Source: Erwinia billingiae Eb661 (lineage in GTDB: Bacteria > Pseudomonadota > Gammaproteobacteria > Enterobacterales > Enterobacteriaceae). From it: a stretch of 64,000 nt of DNA. The stretch is from contig NC_014306.1 of NCBI RefSeq assembly GCF_000196615.1, positions 4,526,001-4,590,000 on the forward strand, in the 5' to 3' direction. Positions 1-10,005 of this stretch are shown piece by piece; positions within the stretch are counted from its first letter, which is position 1; the number at the start of each line of letters is the position of its first letter. The notes under the pieces are model-generated. The model was given only the letters and a program-made list of their open reading frames with translations, was not told where the DNA came from and made no database searches. A program made the translations under genes and the position numbers.

Positions 1-43
1 CCTGGCCAATACCGCCAGCTGCGCCGAGAACTGCAACTTTCAT
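1..43 (-). CDS. mdh: Malate dehydrogenase, N-terminal fragment
   Basis: Only the first 14 codons lie in the window; they read MKVAVLGAAGGIGQ, the typical start of enterobacterial NAD-dependent malate dehydrogenase (TCA cycle, malate to oxaloacetate), with the GAAGGIGQ dinucleotide-binding loop. A GGA-type ribosome site sits just upstream of the ATG at 41-43. The divergent arrangement with argR is the same as in E. coli and supports the call. The rest of the gene is outside the window. Confidence 0.93.
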   Translation of the reverse strand, partial: MKVAVLGAAGGIGQ

Positions 44-949
<906 letters not shown>

Positions 950-1015
950 GCAGCAGCAATTAACGCCTGATTTTTAACCTAAGGCTAACCACCCCGTATC
1001 ATCATCTTTTCTTAG

Positions 1016-1045
1016 AGCCGGCGCCTGCCGGCTTTAGCTTTTCTG
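1016..1045 (+). terminator. Rho-independent terminator of argR
   Basis: Perfect 7-bp stem AGCCGGC/GCCGGCT (1016-1022 and 1027-1033) with a 4-nt loop, followed by TTTAGCTTTTCT. It lies 67 bp after the argR stop codon. Confidence 0.75.
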
Positions 1046-1386
1046 CCCTTCCACGCCTCACTATTCAGCATGATGCACTGCCTCGCGGGCGACATGTCAG
1101 GCAGAAAAACCAGATACTCTCGTCTCATGGTGTGATCCACCACAAATAAGCGCACGAATGGCTAAAGTCACATATCCCTATGTTTTTACATGTATTTAAC
1201 ATGGATAGGGCAACTTATAAGCGTTTTTTATAACGTCTGGTTATTAAAATGCAGTTTTCGGTTAAAGTATCCCAACAAAAAATTATTAGCACGCTATTAA
1301 TTTTTTACGTTATTAGATCTATACTTGTTTTCGTGATGACAATCACACTAAACAAAAAGATAAAAACATACTACGAGGAAATAATC
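1046..1386. other. Intergenic region before the first yhcN gene
   Basis: No gene is visible. The region becomes AT-rich toward the gene. An interrupted inverted repeat CCCTAT (1176-1181) / ATAGGG (1205-1210) flanks the palindrome ACATGT (1188-1193), which may be part of a promoter or operator. An in-frame ATG at 1249 lies upstream of the yhcN gene, but the stretch it would add is unlike any signal peptide and lacks a ribosome site. Confidence 0.5.
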
Positions 1387-1650
1387 ATGAACATTAAAAC
1401 TACTGTTGCGGCTGTAACCGTTCTTTCTGCTCTCTCTTTTGGTGCTTTTGCAGCTGAATCTGTTAATGCGGATCAGGCGCAAAATCTGCAATCAGTTGGC
1501 ACCATCTCCGTAAGCGGCGTTGCCGGTTCACCGATGGACATCCGCCAGCAGCTGAATGCGAAAGCTGACGCTCAGGGCGCAAGTGCTTACCGAGTTATCG
1601 AGGCGTACAACAACGGTAACTACCACGCGACTGCAGAGCTGTACAAATAA
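1387..1650 (+). CDS. YhcN-family (DUF1471) small secreted protein, copy 1
   Basis: 87 residues. The start ATG at 1387 is preceded by a good ribosome site (ACGAGGA, 1373-1379) and gives a clear Sec signal peptide: charged MNIK, a hydrophobic core and cleavage after AFA-A near residue 22. The mature part (about 65 residues) carries the family core GTISVSGV and the ending YHATAELYK. DUF1471/YdgH-BhsA-McbA proteins are small periplasmic or outer-surface proteins induced by acid, oxidant or metal stress and linked to biofilm; the exact function is unknown. It sits where E. coli has yhcN, but here it is followed 115 bp later by a close paralogue. Confidence 0.88.
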   Translation: MNIKTTVAAVTVLSALSFGAFAAESVNADQAQNLQSVGTISVSGVAGSPMDIRQQLNAKADAQGASAYRVIEAYNNGNYHATAELYK

Positions 1651-1693
1651 GCAAAGATTACCCGGCAATACGGTATTAACGACTAAATAAAAA

Positions 1694-1740
1694 CGGTAAC
1701 CCCAAGAATAATAAACGCTTTTTAGCCCTTTCGGTTACCG
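1694..1740 (+). repeat. Inverted repeat between the yhcN paralogues
   Basis: CGGTAACC (1694-1701) is repeated in inverted orientation as GGTTACCG (1733-1740), enclosing about 31 nt. The hairpin would form in a transcript running from the first into the second yhcN gene, 26 bp before the second start codon. There is no T-run, so it is more likely an RNA-processing or stability element, or part of a promoter for the second gene, than a terminator. Confidence 0.45.
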
Positions 1741-1765
1741 CTCAACCCTATCTGGAGCATCTATC

Positions 1766-2035
1766 ATGAAAACCAAATTAGCAATCGCAGTACTCGGCCT
1801 GGCCTCAGTTCTTTCTTTCGGCGCCAGCGCCGCTCACCTGATAACTGATCAGCAGGCAAGCGAGCAGAACCTGCAGTCAATGGGCACCATTAGTGTTAGT
1901 GGTGTTGATGGCGCGCCAACCGATATCCGTCATGAGCTTTCTCAGAAAGCGGATCAGCAAGGTGCCAGCTCTTATCGTGTGATCGAAGCGCGTAACGATG
2001 GCAACTACCACGCCACCGCAGAGCTGTATAAATAA
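1766..2035 (+). CDS. yhcN: YhcN-family (DUF1471) small secreted protein, copy 2
   Basis: 89 residues with a Sec signal peptide (MKTK, hydrophobic core, ASA-A cleavage near residue 22). The mature region is strongly similar to that of the gene just upstream: both contain GTISVSGV, DIR, QGAS-YRVIEA and the same ending GNYHATAELYK, so the two arose by tandem duplication. A GGAG ribosome site lies about 9 nt before the ATG. A strong terminator follows. Function as for copy 1: a stress-induced periplasmic or surface protein by family, with no activity visible from sequence. Which copy is the true orthologue of E. coli yhcN cannot be decided here. Confidence 0.88.
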   Translation: MKTKLAIAVLGLASVLSFGASAAHLITDQQASEQNLQSMGTISVSGVDGAPTDIRHELSQKADQQGASSYRVIEARNDGNYHATAELYK

Positions 2036-2157
2036 ATTCTGATAAGTACAAAAAATTAGAAGGTGCCAGCACCTGCGTGTTGTCGAACGCGCGAATCCCT
2101 CTCGCTGGCTTGTCACTGCTACTGTAAGACATTCCTCGTCAGTATGACGAACCCTTT

Positions 2158-2186
2158 GGCCCCGCTTGTCGGGGCCCTTTTTGTTT
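2158..2186 (+). terminator. Rho-independent terminator after the yhcN pair
   Basis: Perfect 7-bp GC stem GGCCCCG/CGGGGCC (2158-2164, 2170-2176) with loop CTTGT, followed by CTTTTTGTTTC. It ends the plus-strand yhcN transcript before the convergent yhcO gene. Confidence 0.85.
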
Positions 2187-2193
2187 CTGCTGA

Positions 2194-2457
2194 CTAGCGA
2201 ACGTTAAATCGGAGCTGCCCTTCCAGCTCCTCTTCTGCTTCATCAAACAGCAGGATTAACGCGCCATAACGCCGCTTCTGTCCGCTCCCCAAATGTACAA
2301 ATTCAATTTCCAGGGGTAATGGCAACAGCGTCACCGCGTCCCATAAGCTGTCCAAATCCTTCACATTCAGATCGGCCAGCGCAAACCGTTCGCTGAACTG
2401 GCGGTAGAAGTGTGCCTGATCGACAATTTCATCAAAATCAAAAATCTCTGTTCTCAT
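2194..2457 (-). CDS. yhcO: Barstar-family protein YhcO
   Basis: 87 residues, similar in length and context to E. coli YhcO, a predicted member of the barstar (RNase inhibitor) family. The start [11 protein letters not shown] at 2457 shows the usual barstar opening strand; the middle contains the LDSLWDAVT helix typical of barstar folds, and the C-terminus is acidic (EAEEELEG). No barnase-type RNase gene is adjacent, so the partner is unknown. The gene lies 52 bp downstream of gabD on the same strand, so it may be co-transcribed; the convergent yhcN terminator lies beyond its stop. Confidence 0.85.
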   Translation of the reverse strand: MRTEIFDFDEIVDQAHFYRQFSERFALADLNVKDLDSLWDAVTLLPLPLEIEFVHLGSGQKRRYGALILLFDEAEEELEGQLRFNVR

Positions 2458-2509
2458 GCTAGCCGCTCCACGAGGCCCACGGTTGGGCGGCATACTGCCG
2501 CCCGGTGAG

Positions 2510-3964
2510 TTACAGTCCCCCAATATGCAGGGCTTTCACTTCTAAAAACTCTTCCAGTCCCAGCACCGAACCTTCACGTCCTAGGCCAGATTCTTTTACG
2601 CCGCCGAAAGGTGCCAGCTCCGTCGAGACGGCACACTCGTTAATGCCGACCATGCCACTCTCCAGTGCCGCCGACACGCGGAACACACGCTGAAGGTTTT
2701 GCGTATAAAAATACGCAGCCAGCCCGAACTCGGTATCATTTGCCCGACGAATAACCTCGTCTTCCTCATCAAAACGGAAGCAGGCAGCCACGGGGCCAAA
2801 GGTCTCTTCTTTTGCCAGCTTCATCTTCTCGTTGGCTTCGGCTATCACCGTGGGCTGCCAGAAATTGCCACCCAGAACATGGCGGGCACCGCCAGTAACA
2901 ATCTTGCCTCCGTGGGCGACCGCATCCTTGACGTGTTCTTCCACTTTCTCCAGCGCAGAAGCCTCTATCAGCGGCCCGACGATCACCCCTTCTTCCATGC
3001 CATTACCGACCTTCAGTTTTTTCACCTCATCAGCCAGCTGGCTGACGAAGCGGTCATAAACGCGGTTGTGGATATAGAAGCGGTTCACGCTGACGCAAAC
3101 TTGGCCAGCGTTACGGAATTTATTGGCGATGGCGCCTTTCACCGCGGCATCAATATCGGCATCGTCAAACACGATATAGGGTGCGTTACCGCCCAGTTCC
3201 ATCGAGACCTTTTTCATCGTCTCTGCGGCATTTCGCATCAACAGCTTGCCGACGGCGGTCGAGCCGGTAAACGAGATCTTCCGAACCGCCTTGCTGGCCA
3301 TAATGGCATCGCTGATTGCATGGGTGTCGCCCGCGACAGCATTGAGAACTCCATCGGGTACACCGGCTTTCTTCGCCAGTGCCAGCAGCGCAAAGGCTGA
3401 AAGTGGGGTGTTGTTGGCGGGTTTGATAATGCCGGTACAGCCTGCGGCCAGTGCAGGACCAAGTTTGCGGGTCAACATTGCCATGGGGAAATTCCACGGT
3501 GTGATCGCGGCCACCACCCCAATCGCTTCCCGCGTGGCCAGGATCCGCGAGCCGGCTTTGGCAGGAGGAATGATCTCGCCGTTAGCGCGCTTGGCCTGTT
3601 CAGCAAACCATTGAATGAAGCTGGCGGCATACTCCACTTCGCCTTCAGCTTCCTTCAGCGGTTTGCCCTGTTCGGCGGTCATTAACTTGCCGAGCCAGGC
3701 TTTGTTGTCGATCATCAGCTGATACCAGCGGTTAAGGATTTCGCTGCGCTCTTTGGCCGTTTTAGCACGCCAGGCGGGGAAAGCCTTCTCTGCAGCCGCG
3801 ATCGCCTGCTCTGTTTCGCTTTTACCGGCTTTGGCGACATGGGCTACCACTTCACCCGTTGCCGGATTCAGTACATCGAAGGTGGCAGCGGTACGCAGCC
3901 ACTTGCCATCACAAAAATAGCCGGTCTGGAACAGTTCGTGATCCTGAAGTAATGAGGTGCTCAT
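2510..3964 (-). CDS. gabD: NADP-type succinate-semialdehyde dehydrogenase family protein
   Basis: 484 residues, against about 482 for E. coli GabD, which oxidises succinate semialdehyde to succinate in the GABA pathway. Visible aldehyde dehydrogenase motifs: [10 protein letters not shown] near the cofactor site, the FTGSTAVGK loop, catalytic Glu in [18 protein letters not shown], catalytic Cys in FRNAGQVC, and EETFGP. Overall similarity to GabD looks well above half. I chose the ATG at 3964 (MSTSLLQ), which has an AGGAG site, over an open extension upstream. No gabT or gabP is adjacent; in E. coli aaeB directly follows yhcO, so this is an insertion relative to that map. A role on another semialdehyde, for example from aromatic catabolism, cannot be excluded. 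Confidence 0.82.
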   Translation of the reverse strand: MSTSLLQDHELFQTGYFCDGKWLRTAATFDVLNPATGEVVAHVAKAGKSETEQAIAAAEKAFPAWRAKTAKERSEILNRWYQLMIDNKAWLGKLMTAEQGKPLKEAEGEVEYAASFIQWFAEQAKRANGEIIPPAKAGSRILATREAIGVVAAITPWNFPMAMLTRKLGPALAAGCTGIIKPANNTPLSAFALLALAKKAGVPDGVLNAVAGDTHAISDAIMASKAVRKISFTGSTAVGKLLMRNAAETMKKVSMELGGNAPYIVFDDADIDAAVKGAIANKFRNAGQVCVSVNRFYIHNRVYDRFVSQLADEVKKLKVGNGMEEGVIVGPLIEASALEKVEEHVKDAVAHGGKIVTGGARHVLGGNFWQPTVIAEANEKMKLAKEETFGPVAACFRFDEEDEVIRRANDTEFGLAAYFYTQNLQRVFRVSAALESGMVGINECAVSTELAPFGGVKESGLGREGSVLGLEEFLEVKALHIGGL

Positions 3965-4062
3965 CGTGTTCTCCTGAGGGGTTTGCCATCCTGATGGAAT
4001 AAGTATAGATGGCACACTTTATCCCTGTATGAACCCGTCGGAGAGAAACGTGAATGGGAAAG

Positions 4063-4086
4063 CGCTGATACCGGGCAGTATCAGCG
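4063..4086 (-). terminator. Terminator of the aaeXAB operon
   Basis: Perfect 9-bp stem CGCTGATAC/GTATCAGCG with a 6-nt loop, starting 6 nt after the aaeB stop codon on the minus strand and followed in that direction by CTTTCCC. The T-run is short, so it may work partly as a 3' end stabiliser. Confidence 0.65.
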
Positions 4087-4091
4087 TAAAG

Positions 4092-6050
4092 TCAGATTTG
4101 GATGAGGGTGTTCTGGTACTTTTTCAGCGTATTCGCCAGCCTTTTGACCGGCTCGGTTACGTTCAGCGGCGCGTCATAATGCACCAGCTTGCCCTGATAA
4201 GTGTCCAGCTCGGCCAGCAGCTGCTCGAAGTAACGATGTCGTTTTGCATCGGTTCTTGCGGCAATGACCTGATCGGCGGTATGCCGCAGCTGTTTATGGT
4301 AAGCCGATAAATCCTCATTAACCGGGATATCTGCATCCCGCAAACGCTGGTGCCCGATGATCAACGTCAGGGCAATGCGGAATTTATCGATATCACCAGG
4401 GAAAATGTTCAGCAACATAAAGAGCTGGTGATATAGCGCCGGCAGATGATTCTCACGACGGCGAGCCTGATTGGTACTCATGGCGGCCACCGCGGCATAC
4501 ATAAAGCGATTCAGCAAAATGCGGCCGGTGCGGGCTTTCGACGTGTCCCGGATCAACAGGATCACCAGCAGCGCGAGGAAGCAGCCGATAGCCTGCCCCA
4601 ACGCGTTATCCAGAAACGCGGTGACGTTAAAGGTCATCGGGTTATCCAGGGTAATAATGTTGATGGTGCCGACCAGGCCACCCAAAGTACCAATCTGCCG
4701 CCGCTGGATCAGTATTCCACCGATAAATGCCATCACACCCAGCGAGATGCACAACAGCAGCATACTTTGCTGGGTTGACGGCATGATCACCATGTAATAG
4801 AGCGATCCGAGTGGGATCGCCACGATCATGCCGTAGAGGAAATCCTTCGCCATCATCAGGGGATTCGGCATACGCATCGCCAGCGCGGTGATCACCGCCA
4901 GCATGACCATCGCGCCGCTTCCGGAAGCCCAGCCGGTCCACAGCCAGAAAAGAGAGCCGACTGCGGTGGCCACAAACGTCCTGATACCGTTGATCATCGC
5001 ATGGCGGGATTCGGCCGAACGCATCTTCACCACCGGCTCATCCTTCAGCACTTCCCGCTCGATACGGCTGATGCTGCTATTGGTATGGATGCCTTTTAAC
5101 AACAACAGGTAGCGCGTGGCGGCGACCACCCAGTTCTGCAACGTAACCGGCGTGTTTTTGCTGCCACTGGTGGTGATAACCCGTCGCATGATCTTCATCC
5201 GCTTGTGGATGTCACCGATGTTTTCTACTGATTTATCAAAAAAGATATGGAACTGCGGCGGGACATACTCTTTTCGGCTGTCCTGGATCAGATAGGTTTC
5301 GGCGGCCTGGGTAATCAGCGCCAGCGAAAGGGTATTCAGCGCACGCATGCGCTCATCGATTTTCTGCCAGCGGCTGGACTCCATCATCAGGTTGCCCCGC
5401 ATGCCGTTCAGCGCCGTGGTGCGGCGAACCAGGTTGGTCCACAGTCTGTCGACTTCTTCCTTGTCGCCGTGCGCGACACAAAGCTGCATCAGCTTGTACT
5501 GATCCACCAGCAGGGCATCAATTTCCCGGTCAATGTCCTGCTTCACCGAGCGCGGCGAAAACAGCATATCGGCGAGGATGGCGCAGACAATCCCGATGAT
5601 GATTTCGCTACAGCGTTCCACCGCAAACTGCGGAGCCAGCAGCACTGAACCGTTCGCATCCACACTGACCACAATGATCAGCGCGGTGTAACCCGCCAGG
5701 CCCAGCGCATAGGAGTTTTCAATTTTGATCAGGGAAGAGAGCCAGACGCAGAGTCCGGCCCACATGCAGCAAAGCAGCATCATTAACGCCGGTGCCCTGA
5801 TGGTGGCGATCATGATGGTCAGTGCCGCAATACACCCTAGGAAGGTGCCGATGATACGCAACATGCCGCGGTGGCGAAGCGCGCCGGAGAACGGATCGCC
5901 ACCGGCAGCAAACGCCGTTCCGCCTGCCACGATGCAGGCGGTCATTACCGCCCAGCGAGGCGTCTCAAGATTGAAGTGAAAACCGATTAGCAAAGACAGC
6001 ACAATGGCAAAAGTCAGCTTGATCGGGAACCGCAAACGGTGCCACTGCAT
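4092..6050 (-). CDS. aaeB: p-Hydroxybenzoic acid efflux pump inner-membrane subunit AaeB
   Basis: 652 residues (E. coli 655). AaeB belongs to the aromatic acid exporter/FUSC family and, with the AaeA adaptor, expels p-hydroxybenzoate and related aromatic carboxylic acids as a relief valve. The N-terminal half has paired membrane segments ([23 protein letters not shown] and following helices to about residue 165), then a cytoplasmic region of about 180 residues, a second bundle of membrane helices (about 355-510) and a C-terminal cytoplasmic tail. The start ATG at 6050 has a GGAG site 6 nt upstream; a GTG further upstream would overlap aaeA. Third gene of aaeXAB. Confidence 0.95.
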   Translation of the reverse strand: MQWHRLRFPIKLTFAIVLSLLIGFHFNLETPRWAVMTACIVAGGTAFAAGGDPFSGALRHRGMLRIIGTFLGCIAALTIMIATIRAPALMMLLCCMWAGLCVWLSSLIKIENSYALGLAGYTALIIVVSVDANGSVLLAPQFAVERCSEIIIGIVCAILADMLFSPRSVKQDIDREIDALLVDQYKLMQLCVAHGDKEEVDRLWTNLVRRTTALNGMRGNLMMESSRWQKIDERMRALNTLSLALITQAAETYLIQDSRKEYVPPQFHIFFDKSVENIGDIHKRMKIMRRVITTSGSKNTPVTLQNWVVAATRYLLLLKGIHTNSSISRIEREVLKDEPVVKMRSAESRHAMINGIRTFVATAVGSLFWLWTGWASGSGAMVMLAVITALAMRMPNPLMMAKDFLYGMIVAIPLGSLYYMVIMPSTQQSMLLLCISLGVMAFIGGILIQRRQIGTLGGLVGTINIITLDNPMTFNVTAFLDNALGQAIGCFLALLVILLIRDTSKARTGRILLNRFMYAAVAAMSTNQARRRENHLPALYHQLFMLLNIFPGDIDKFRIALTLIIGHQRLRDADIPVNEDLSAYHKQLRHTADQVIAARTDAKRHRYFEQLLAELDTYQGKLVHYDAPLNVTEPVKRLANTLKKYQNTLIQI

Positions 6051-6063
6051 AATGCTCTCCTGC

Positions 6064-6996
6064 TTAGCCGAACTCACGCAGGCGATGCATCAACTTCGAC
6101 ATCGGTGACATCTGTTCCGGCTTGCGATCGGCTGCGCCGGTTACCACTACCGTCGCCGTGGTGCCGGATGGATAAAGATTGCCCTGCTGCTCGTCCAGGT
6201 GAATACGCACCGGCACACGCTGCGCCAGACGCACCCACTCCAGGTTGGAGTCAATGGTCGCCATCCCTTTGCTGTCGATGGTGCTGCTGCTGTTAGTCAC
6301 ACCCGCCGCAACGCTGTCCACCGTACCATGCAATACGCGGTTGCTGCCCAGCGGCGTAATCTCGACACGGTAACCCGGACGGACGCCTTCCAGCTTGGTT
6401 TCTTCCATATAGGCCAGCACATAGAAAGTATGCTGCTGCACCAACGCCACGGCGGTTGAGCCACGGGTAATGAATTCACCGCGGTAAACGTTCAGGTTAG
6501 TCACCCAACCATCGGCCGGCGCTTTCACCACGGTACGCGTCAGATCCAGTTTTGCGGTATCGCGCGTCGCGATGGATTTCGCCAGCTGGTGCTCGGAGGT
6601 CTGGTAATCGTTATTGGATTGCTCGATGGCCTCACGGGACATGGCAGAAACACCTAACTGATTGCGGCGGGCCGCTTCACGACGTTTCTCGTTCACCAGC
6701 GCCTGGTAGTAAGCCACATCGGCTTCAGCTTCATCCAGTGCCTGTTGATAGCGCGGCTGATCGACCACGAACAGCACCTGGTCTTTCTTCACCAGCTGGT
6801 TATCGCGTACCTTAACATCCGTTATCAGGCCGCTCACGTCCGGGGCAATCGCCACGACATCCGCAGTAAATTTAGCATCACGTGTCCACGGGGATTCTGT
6901 GTAGAACACCCATGCGCGGAAAATCAGGATAACGGCGATGACGACCAGAATCAGGGTTATGGCGTATCGGGCAATTTTTGTAGTTAGCGCTTTCAC
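6064..6996 (-). CDS. aaeA: p-Hydroxybenzoic acid efflux pump adaptor AaeA
   Basis: 310 residues with a GTG start at 6996 preceded by a GAGG ribosome site; this gives exactly the E. coli AaeA length. It is a membrane-fusion (HlyD/EmrA type) periplasmic adaptor: one N-terminal membrane anchor (residues about 10-30, [14 protein letters not shown]), then the [23 protein letters not shown] lipoyl half-motif, an alpha-helical hairpin (about 75-150), the second lipoyl half around APADGWVTN, and a beta-barrel domain. It links AaeB to an outer-membrane channel. It is 7 nt downstream of aaeX and 13 nt upstream of aaeB. Confidence 0.95.
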   Translation of the reverse strand: MKALTTKIARYAITLILVVIAVILIFRAWVFYTESPWTRDAKFTADVVAIAPDVSGLITDVKVRDNQLVKKDQVLFVVDQPRYQQALDEAEADVAYYQALVNEKRREAARRNQLGVSAMSREAIEQSNNDYQTSEHQLAKSIATRDTAKLDLTRTVVKAPADGWVTNLNVYRGEFITRGSTAVALVQQHTFYVLAYMEETKLEGVRPGYRVEITPLGSNRVLHGTVDSVAAGVTNSSSTIDSKGMATIDSNLEWVRLAQRVPVRIHLDEQQGNLYPSGTTATVVVTGAADRKPEQMSPMSKLMHRLREFG

Positions 6997-7003
6997 TATG
7001 ACC

Positions 7004-7207
7004 TCAGACAAACAATCGGGAAACCAGGTAGAACAGGCAGCAGTAGAGTGCTGTATTAAACAGTGCAGGATGCCAGACCAGGTCATAGATCCCGGTTGGT
7101 GTCAGCAAACGACGCACCAGCCAGAACAGCATCAATGACACAATAATTTCGAAGAAAATGGGCGGAAAAGAGAGCCCAAATATCACAATAACCGGAAGCA
7201 TACTCAT
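7004..7207 (-). CDS. aaeX: Small membrane protein AaeX
   Basis: 67 residues, the same length as E. coli AaeX and alike over the whole chain (for example [35 protein letters not shown]). Two hydrophobic membrane segments (about 5-30 and 46-66) flank an arginine pair. It is the first gene of the efflux operon aaeXAB; its function is unknown (DUF1656), but genes of this family nearly always accompany AaeAB/FUSC exporters. A GGAT-type ribosome site lies just upstream. Confidence 0.95.
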   Translation of the reverse strand: MSMLPVIVIFGLSFPPIFFEIIVSLMLFWLVRRLLTPTGIYDLVWHPALFNTALYCCLFYLVSRLFV

Positions 7208-7349
7208 CTTTTATCCTTGTCAGTACCTTACCGGGCACACGCCTTCTGGCAGACTCAAGCCACCTCCCGGTTGAGGGGGGCTGCTGCTTTACAGGTTGAT
7301 GATGATAGAGTAACAGACAAGCTGTCAGATAATCATAACCGGCGCTCAA

Positions 7350-7367
7350 TGAATAATAGCGTATTCA
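7350..7367. promoter_or_regulatory. Candidate AaeR operator (LysR-type dyad)
   Basis: The 18-bp dyad TGAATAATAGCGTATTCA has perfect 6-bp arms TGAATA/TATTCA around 6 bp. It lies in the 280-bp divergent region between aaeX and aaeR, where the LysR-type activator AaeR would be expected to bind in the presence of aromatic acid. The assignment is by position and symmetry only. No other element in 7208-7487 is clear. Confidence 0.5.
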
Positions 7368-7487
7368 GGAGCCAGCATTGTGGTGAGTAGAGTTACGGAA
7401 AGGTAACCCGGCGCCGCTATAATAACGCGCCTGACTATGTGTTTTCTACCTAATGTGATCTAAATCACTTTTAAGCCAGGGTTAACA

Positions 7488-8405
7488 ATGGAAAGACTTA
7501 AGGGCATGTCCGTGTTTGCACGGGTGGTAGAACTGGGATCCTTTACCGCGGCGGCTAACCGGATGCAAATGAGCGTCTCGGCCGTCAGCCAGACTGTAGC
7601 CAAACTGGAAGATGAACTCCAGGTCAAATTGTTGAATCGCAGTACCCGCAGCCTGGGACTGACCGAAGCCGGGAAGATCTACTTCCAGGGCTGTCGACGA
7701 ATGATGTCTGAAGCGCAGCAGGTTCATGAACAGCTGTACGCGTTTAACAATACCCCAGTGGGAACCTTGCGCATTGGCAGTTCATCCACCATGGCGCAAA
7801 ACGTGCTGGCCAACATGACGGCGGAGATGCTGCGGGAATATCCCGGCCTGACCGTAAATCTGGTCACCGGCAGCCCAGCTCCCGATCTTATCGCTGACGG
7901 GCTGGATTTAGTGATCCGCGTCGGCGCGCTGCAGGACTCGAGTCTGTTTTCACGGCGGTTGGGGTCAATGCCGATGGTGGTTTGCGCCGCAAAAAGCTAT
8001 CTGACCCAACATGGCACACCGGAGAAACCGTCAGATTTAGGTAACTTTTCTTGGCTGGAGTACAGCGTCCGCCCGGATAACGATTTCGAGCTGACGTCGC
8101 CTGAAGGCGTCTCTATCCGCCTTTCTCTTCAGGGGCGTTTTGCCACCAATGACTCACAAACCCTGATCCGCTGGCTGGTTTCAGGAACCGGCATCGCCCA
8201 TGTGCCGTTAATGTGGGTGATCGATGAGATTAACGCCGGACAGGTGGAGATCCTGTTTGCCCATTATCAATCCGCACCACGGCCGGTTTATGCGGTTTAT
8301 ACCCAGAAGGACAAGCTGCCGTTGAAGGTGCAGGTGTGTATTAACTATCTCACCGAGTATTTCGATAAGGTGGCGGACGTTTATCAGGAATCGCGGCAGG
8401 AGTAG
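7488..8405 (+). CDS. aaeR: LysR-type regulator AaeR
   Basis: 305 residues (E. coli 309). The N-terminal winged helix-turn-helix (about residues 1-60, GSFTAAANRMQMSVSAVSQTVAKLEDEL) is typical of LysR-type regulators; the remainder is the periplasmic-binding-protein-like effector domain (from about residue 90, PVGTLRIGSSSTMAQ). In E. coli AaeR activates aaeXAB in response to p-hydroxybenzoate. Divergent position to aaeX is conserved. The start ATG at 7488 follows a short AGGG site. The gene is followed by a hairpin shared with convergent tldD. Confidence 0.93.
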   Translation: MERLKGMSVFARVVELGSFTAAANRMQMSVSAVSQTVAKLEDELQVKLLNRSTRSLGLTEAGKIYFQGCRRMMSEAQQVHEQLYAFNNTPVGTLRIGSSSTMAQNVLANMTAEMLREYPGLTVNLVTGSPAPDLIADGLDLVIRVGALQDSSLFSRRLGSMPMVVCAAKSYLTQHGTPEKPSDLGNFSWLEYSVRPDNDFELTSPEGVSIRLSLQGRFATNDSQTLIRWLVSGTGIAHVPLMWVIDEINAGQVEILFAHYQSAPRPVYAVYTQKDKLPLKVQVCINYLTEYFDKVADVYQESRQE

Positions 8406-8419
8406 AGGCCAGAAAAGCC

Positions 8420-8443
8420 AAAGGGACGATTTCTCGTCCCTTT
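8420..8443. terminator. Hairpin between convergent aaeR and tldD
   Basis: Perfect 10-bp stem AAAGGGACGA/TCGTCCCTTT with loop TTTC. On the minus strand the stem's own T's are followed by GGCTTTTCT, so it can end tldD; on the plus strand it follows aaeR but has no further T-run. Probably serves both. Confidence 0.65.
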
Positions 8444-8476
8444 GGGTGTCGCTTTTCAGCTATGCGTTTAAACGGA

Positions 8477-9922
8477 TTACGCGGTGCCGCCAACCGTCAG
8501 CTTATCAAGCTTCAGCGTGGGCTGACCCACACCAACCGGCAGGCTCTGGCCTTCTTTACCGCAAACGCCCACGCCTTTATCCAGCGCCAGGTCGTTTCCG
8601 ACCATCGAGATTTGCTGCATCGCTTCGATGCCCGAGCCAATCAAGGTCGCGCCTTTTACCGGTTTGGTGACCTTGCCGTTCTCAATCAGATACGCTTCTG
8701 AGGTAGAGAACACAAACTTACCTGAGGTGATATCAACCTGACCGCCGCCGAAGTTCGGTGCATACAGGCCGTACTCCACGCTTTCGATGATGTCCTGCGG
8801 CGTGGATTTACCGGCCAGCATATAGGTATTGGTCATACGCGGCATTGGCAGATGAGCATAGGACTCACGGCGGCCGTTGCCCGTTGGGTTAACCCCCATC
8901 AGGCGCGCATTGAGCTTATCCTGCATGTAACCTTTCAGAATGCCGTTTTCAATCAGTACGTTGTACTGACCCGGTACGCCTTCATCATCGACAGCCAGCG
9001 ATCCACGCAGACCTTCGATGGTGCCATCGTCGACCACGGTACAGAGCTCAGAAGCCACCAGCTGCCCCATCTGGCCACTAAAGACCGAGGTTCCACGGCG
9101 GTTAAAGTCGCCTTCCAGACCATGACCGACCGCTTCATGCAACAGCACGCCCGGCCAGCCGGCACCCAGTACCACCGGAATGGTGCCTGCCGGGGCAGCA
9201 ACCGCATTCAGATTAACCAGCGCCATTCGCACCGCTTCACGCGCCCAGGCTTCAGCACGCATTTCGCCAGACTCATCAGCCAGGAAGAATTCATAGCCGA
9301 AGCGCCCGCCGCCGCCGCTTGAACCACGCTCACGCTTGCCGTTCTCCTCTACCTGCACGCTGACAGAAAGGCGAACCAGCGGGCGAATATCGGTGGCCAG
9401 CGTGCCGTCAGTGGCGGCCACCAGAATCATTTCATACACGCCGCTCAGACTGGCGCTGACTTCCTGAACACGTTTGTCCGCAGCACGGGCGGCGCTATCG
9501 ACGCGGTGCAATAACGCAATTTTTTCTTCACGGGTCAGGCTCTGCAGCGGATCCACCGTTGGGTACAACGAACGATGCATCACCGCGCCAAGCGTATGGG
9601 ATTTTCCGTTCCCCTGCTCACGGACAATGCTGCGCGCAGCGGTAGCGCTCTGCGTCAGGGCATTCAGCGTAATCTGGTCTGCATAGGCAAAACCGGTCTT
9701 TTCGCCGCTGACGGCACGGACGCCGACACCCTGATCGATATTCCATGAACCGTCTTTAATGATGCGGTCTTCCAGCACCCAGGACTCGTGAAAGCTGGAC
9801 TGGAAATAGAGGTCGGCATAATCCAGTTTACGTTCAGACAGCTGACCGAGAAGGGAAAAGAGATCCTGTTGATTAATGTTGTTAGCAGTTAGTAACTGCT
9901 CACTTACCAGATTCAGACTCAT
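8477..9922 (-). CDS. tldD: Metalloprotease TldD
   Basis: 481 residues, the E. coli length. TldD pairs with TldE (PmbA, encoded elsewhere) to form a zinc protease that degrades unfolded peptides and, in E. coli, trims microcin B17 and CcdA. The zinc motif HEAVGH (His262, Glu263, His267) is present within [15 protein letters not shown], and the [12 protein letters not shown]-terminal block is characteristic. Upstream of it on the same strand lie yhdP, rng, yhdE and mreBCD, as in E. coli. A gap of 83 bp separates it from yhdP. Confidence 0.96.
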   Translation of the reverse strand: MSLNLVSEQLLTANNINQQDLFSLLGQLSERKLDYADLYFQSSFHESWVLEDRIIKDGSWNIDQGVGVRAVSGEKTGFAYADQITLNALTQSATAARSIVREQGNGKSHTLGAVMHRSLYPTVDPLQSLTREEKIALLHRVDSAARAADKRVQEVSASLSGVYEMILVAATDGTLATDIRPLVRLSVSVQVEENGKRERGSSGGGGRFGYEFFLADESGEMRAEAWAREAVRMALVNLNAVAAPAGTIPVVLGAGWPGVLLHEAVGHGLEGDFNRRGTSVFSGQMGQLVASELCTVVDDGTIEGLRGSLAVDDEGVPGQYNVLIENGILKGYMQDKLNARLMGVNPTGNGRRESYAHLPMPRMTNTYMLAGKSTPQDIIESVEYGLYAPNFGGGQVDITSGKFVFSTSEAYLIENGKVTKPVKGATLIGSGIEAMQQISMVGNDLALDKGVGVCGKEGQSLPVGVGQPTLKLDKLTVGGTA

Positions 9923-10005
9923 GAATTCTCGCTCTGTTTGGATGAGCCAGTAACCGCTGGCATCGCATATCTATAGCCTGAGGCAATTCGCAGGTCACGT
10001 CAAAT

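Noticed and set aside
1249..1386. Upstream extension of the first yhcN gene
   Set aside because: The added 46 residues would bury the signal peptide; the ATG at 1387 has a good ribosome site and the normal leader.
2699..3400. Plus-strand open frame (233 codons) opposite gabD
   Set aside because: Antisense shadow of the conserved dehydrogenase; no similarity to any family I recognise and no promoter or ribosome site.
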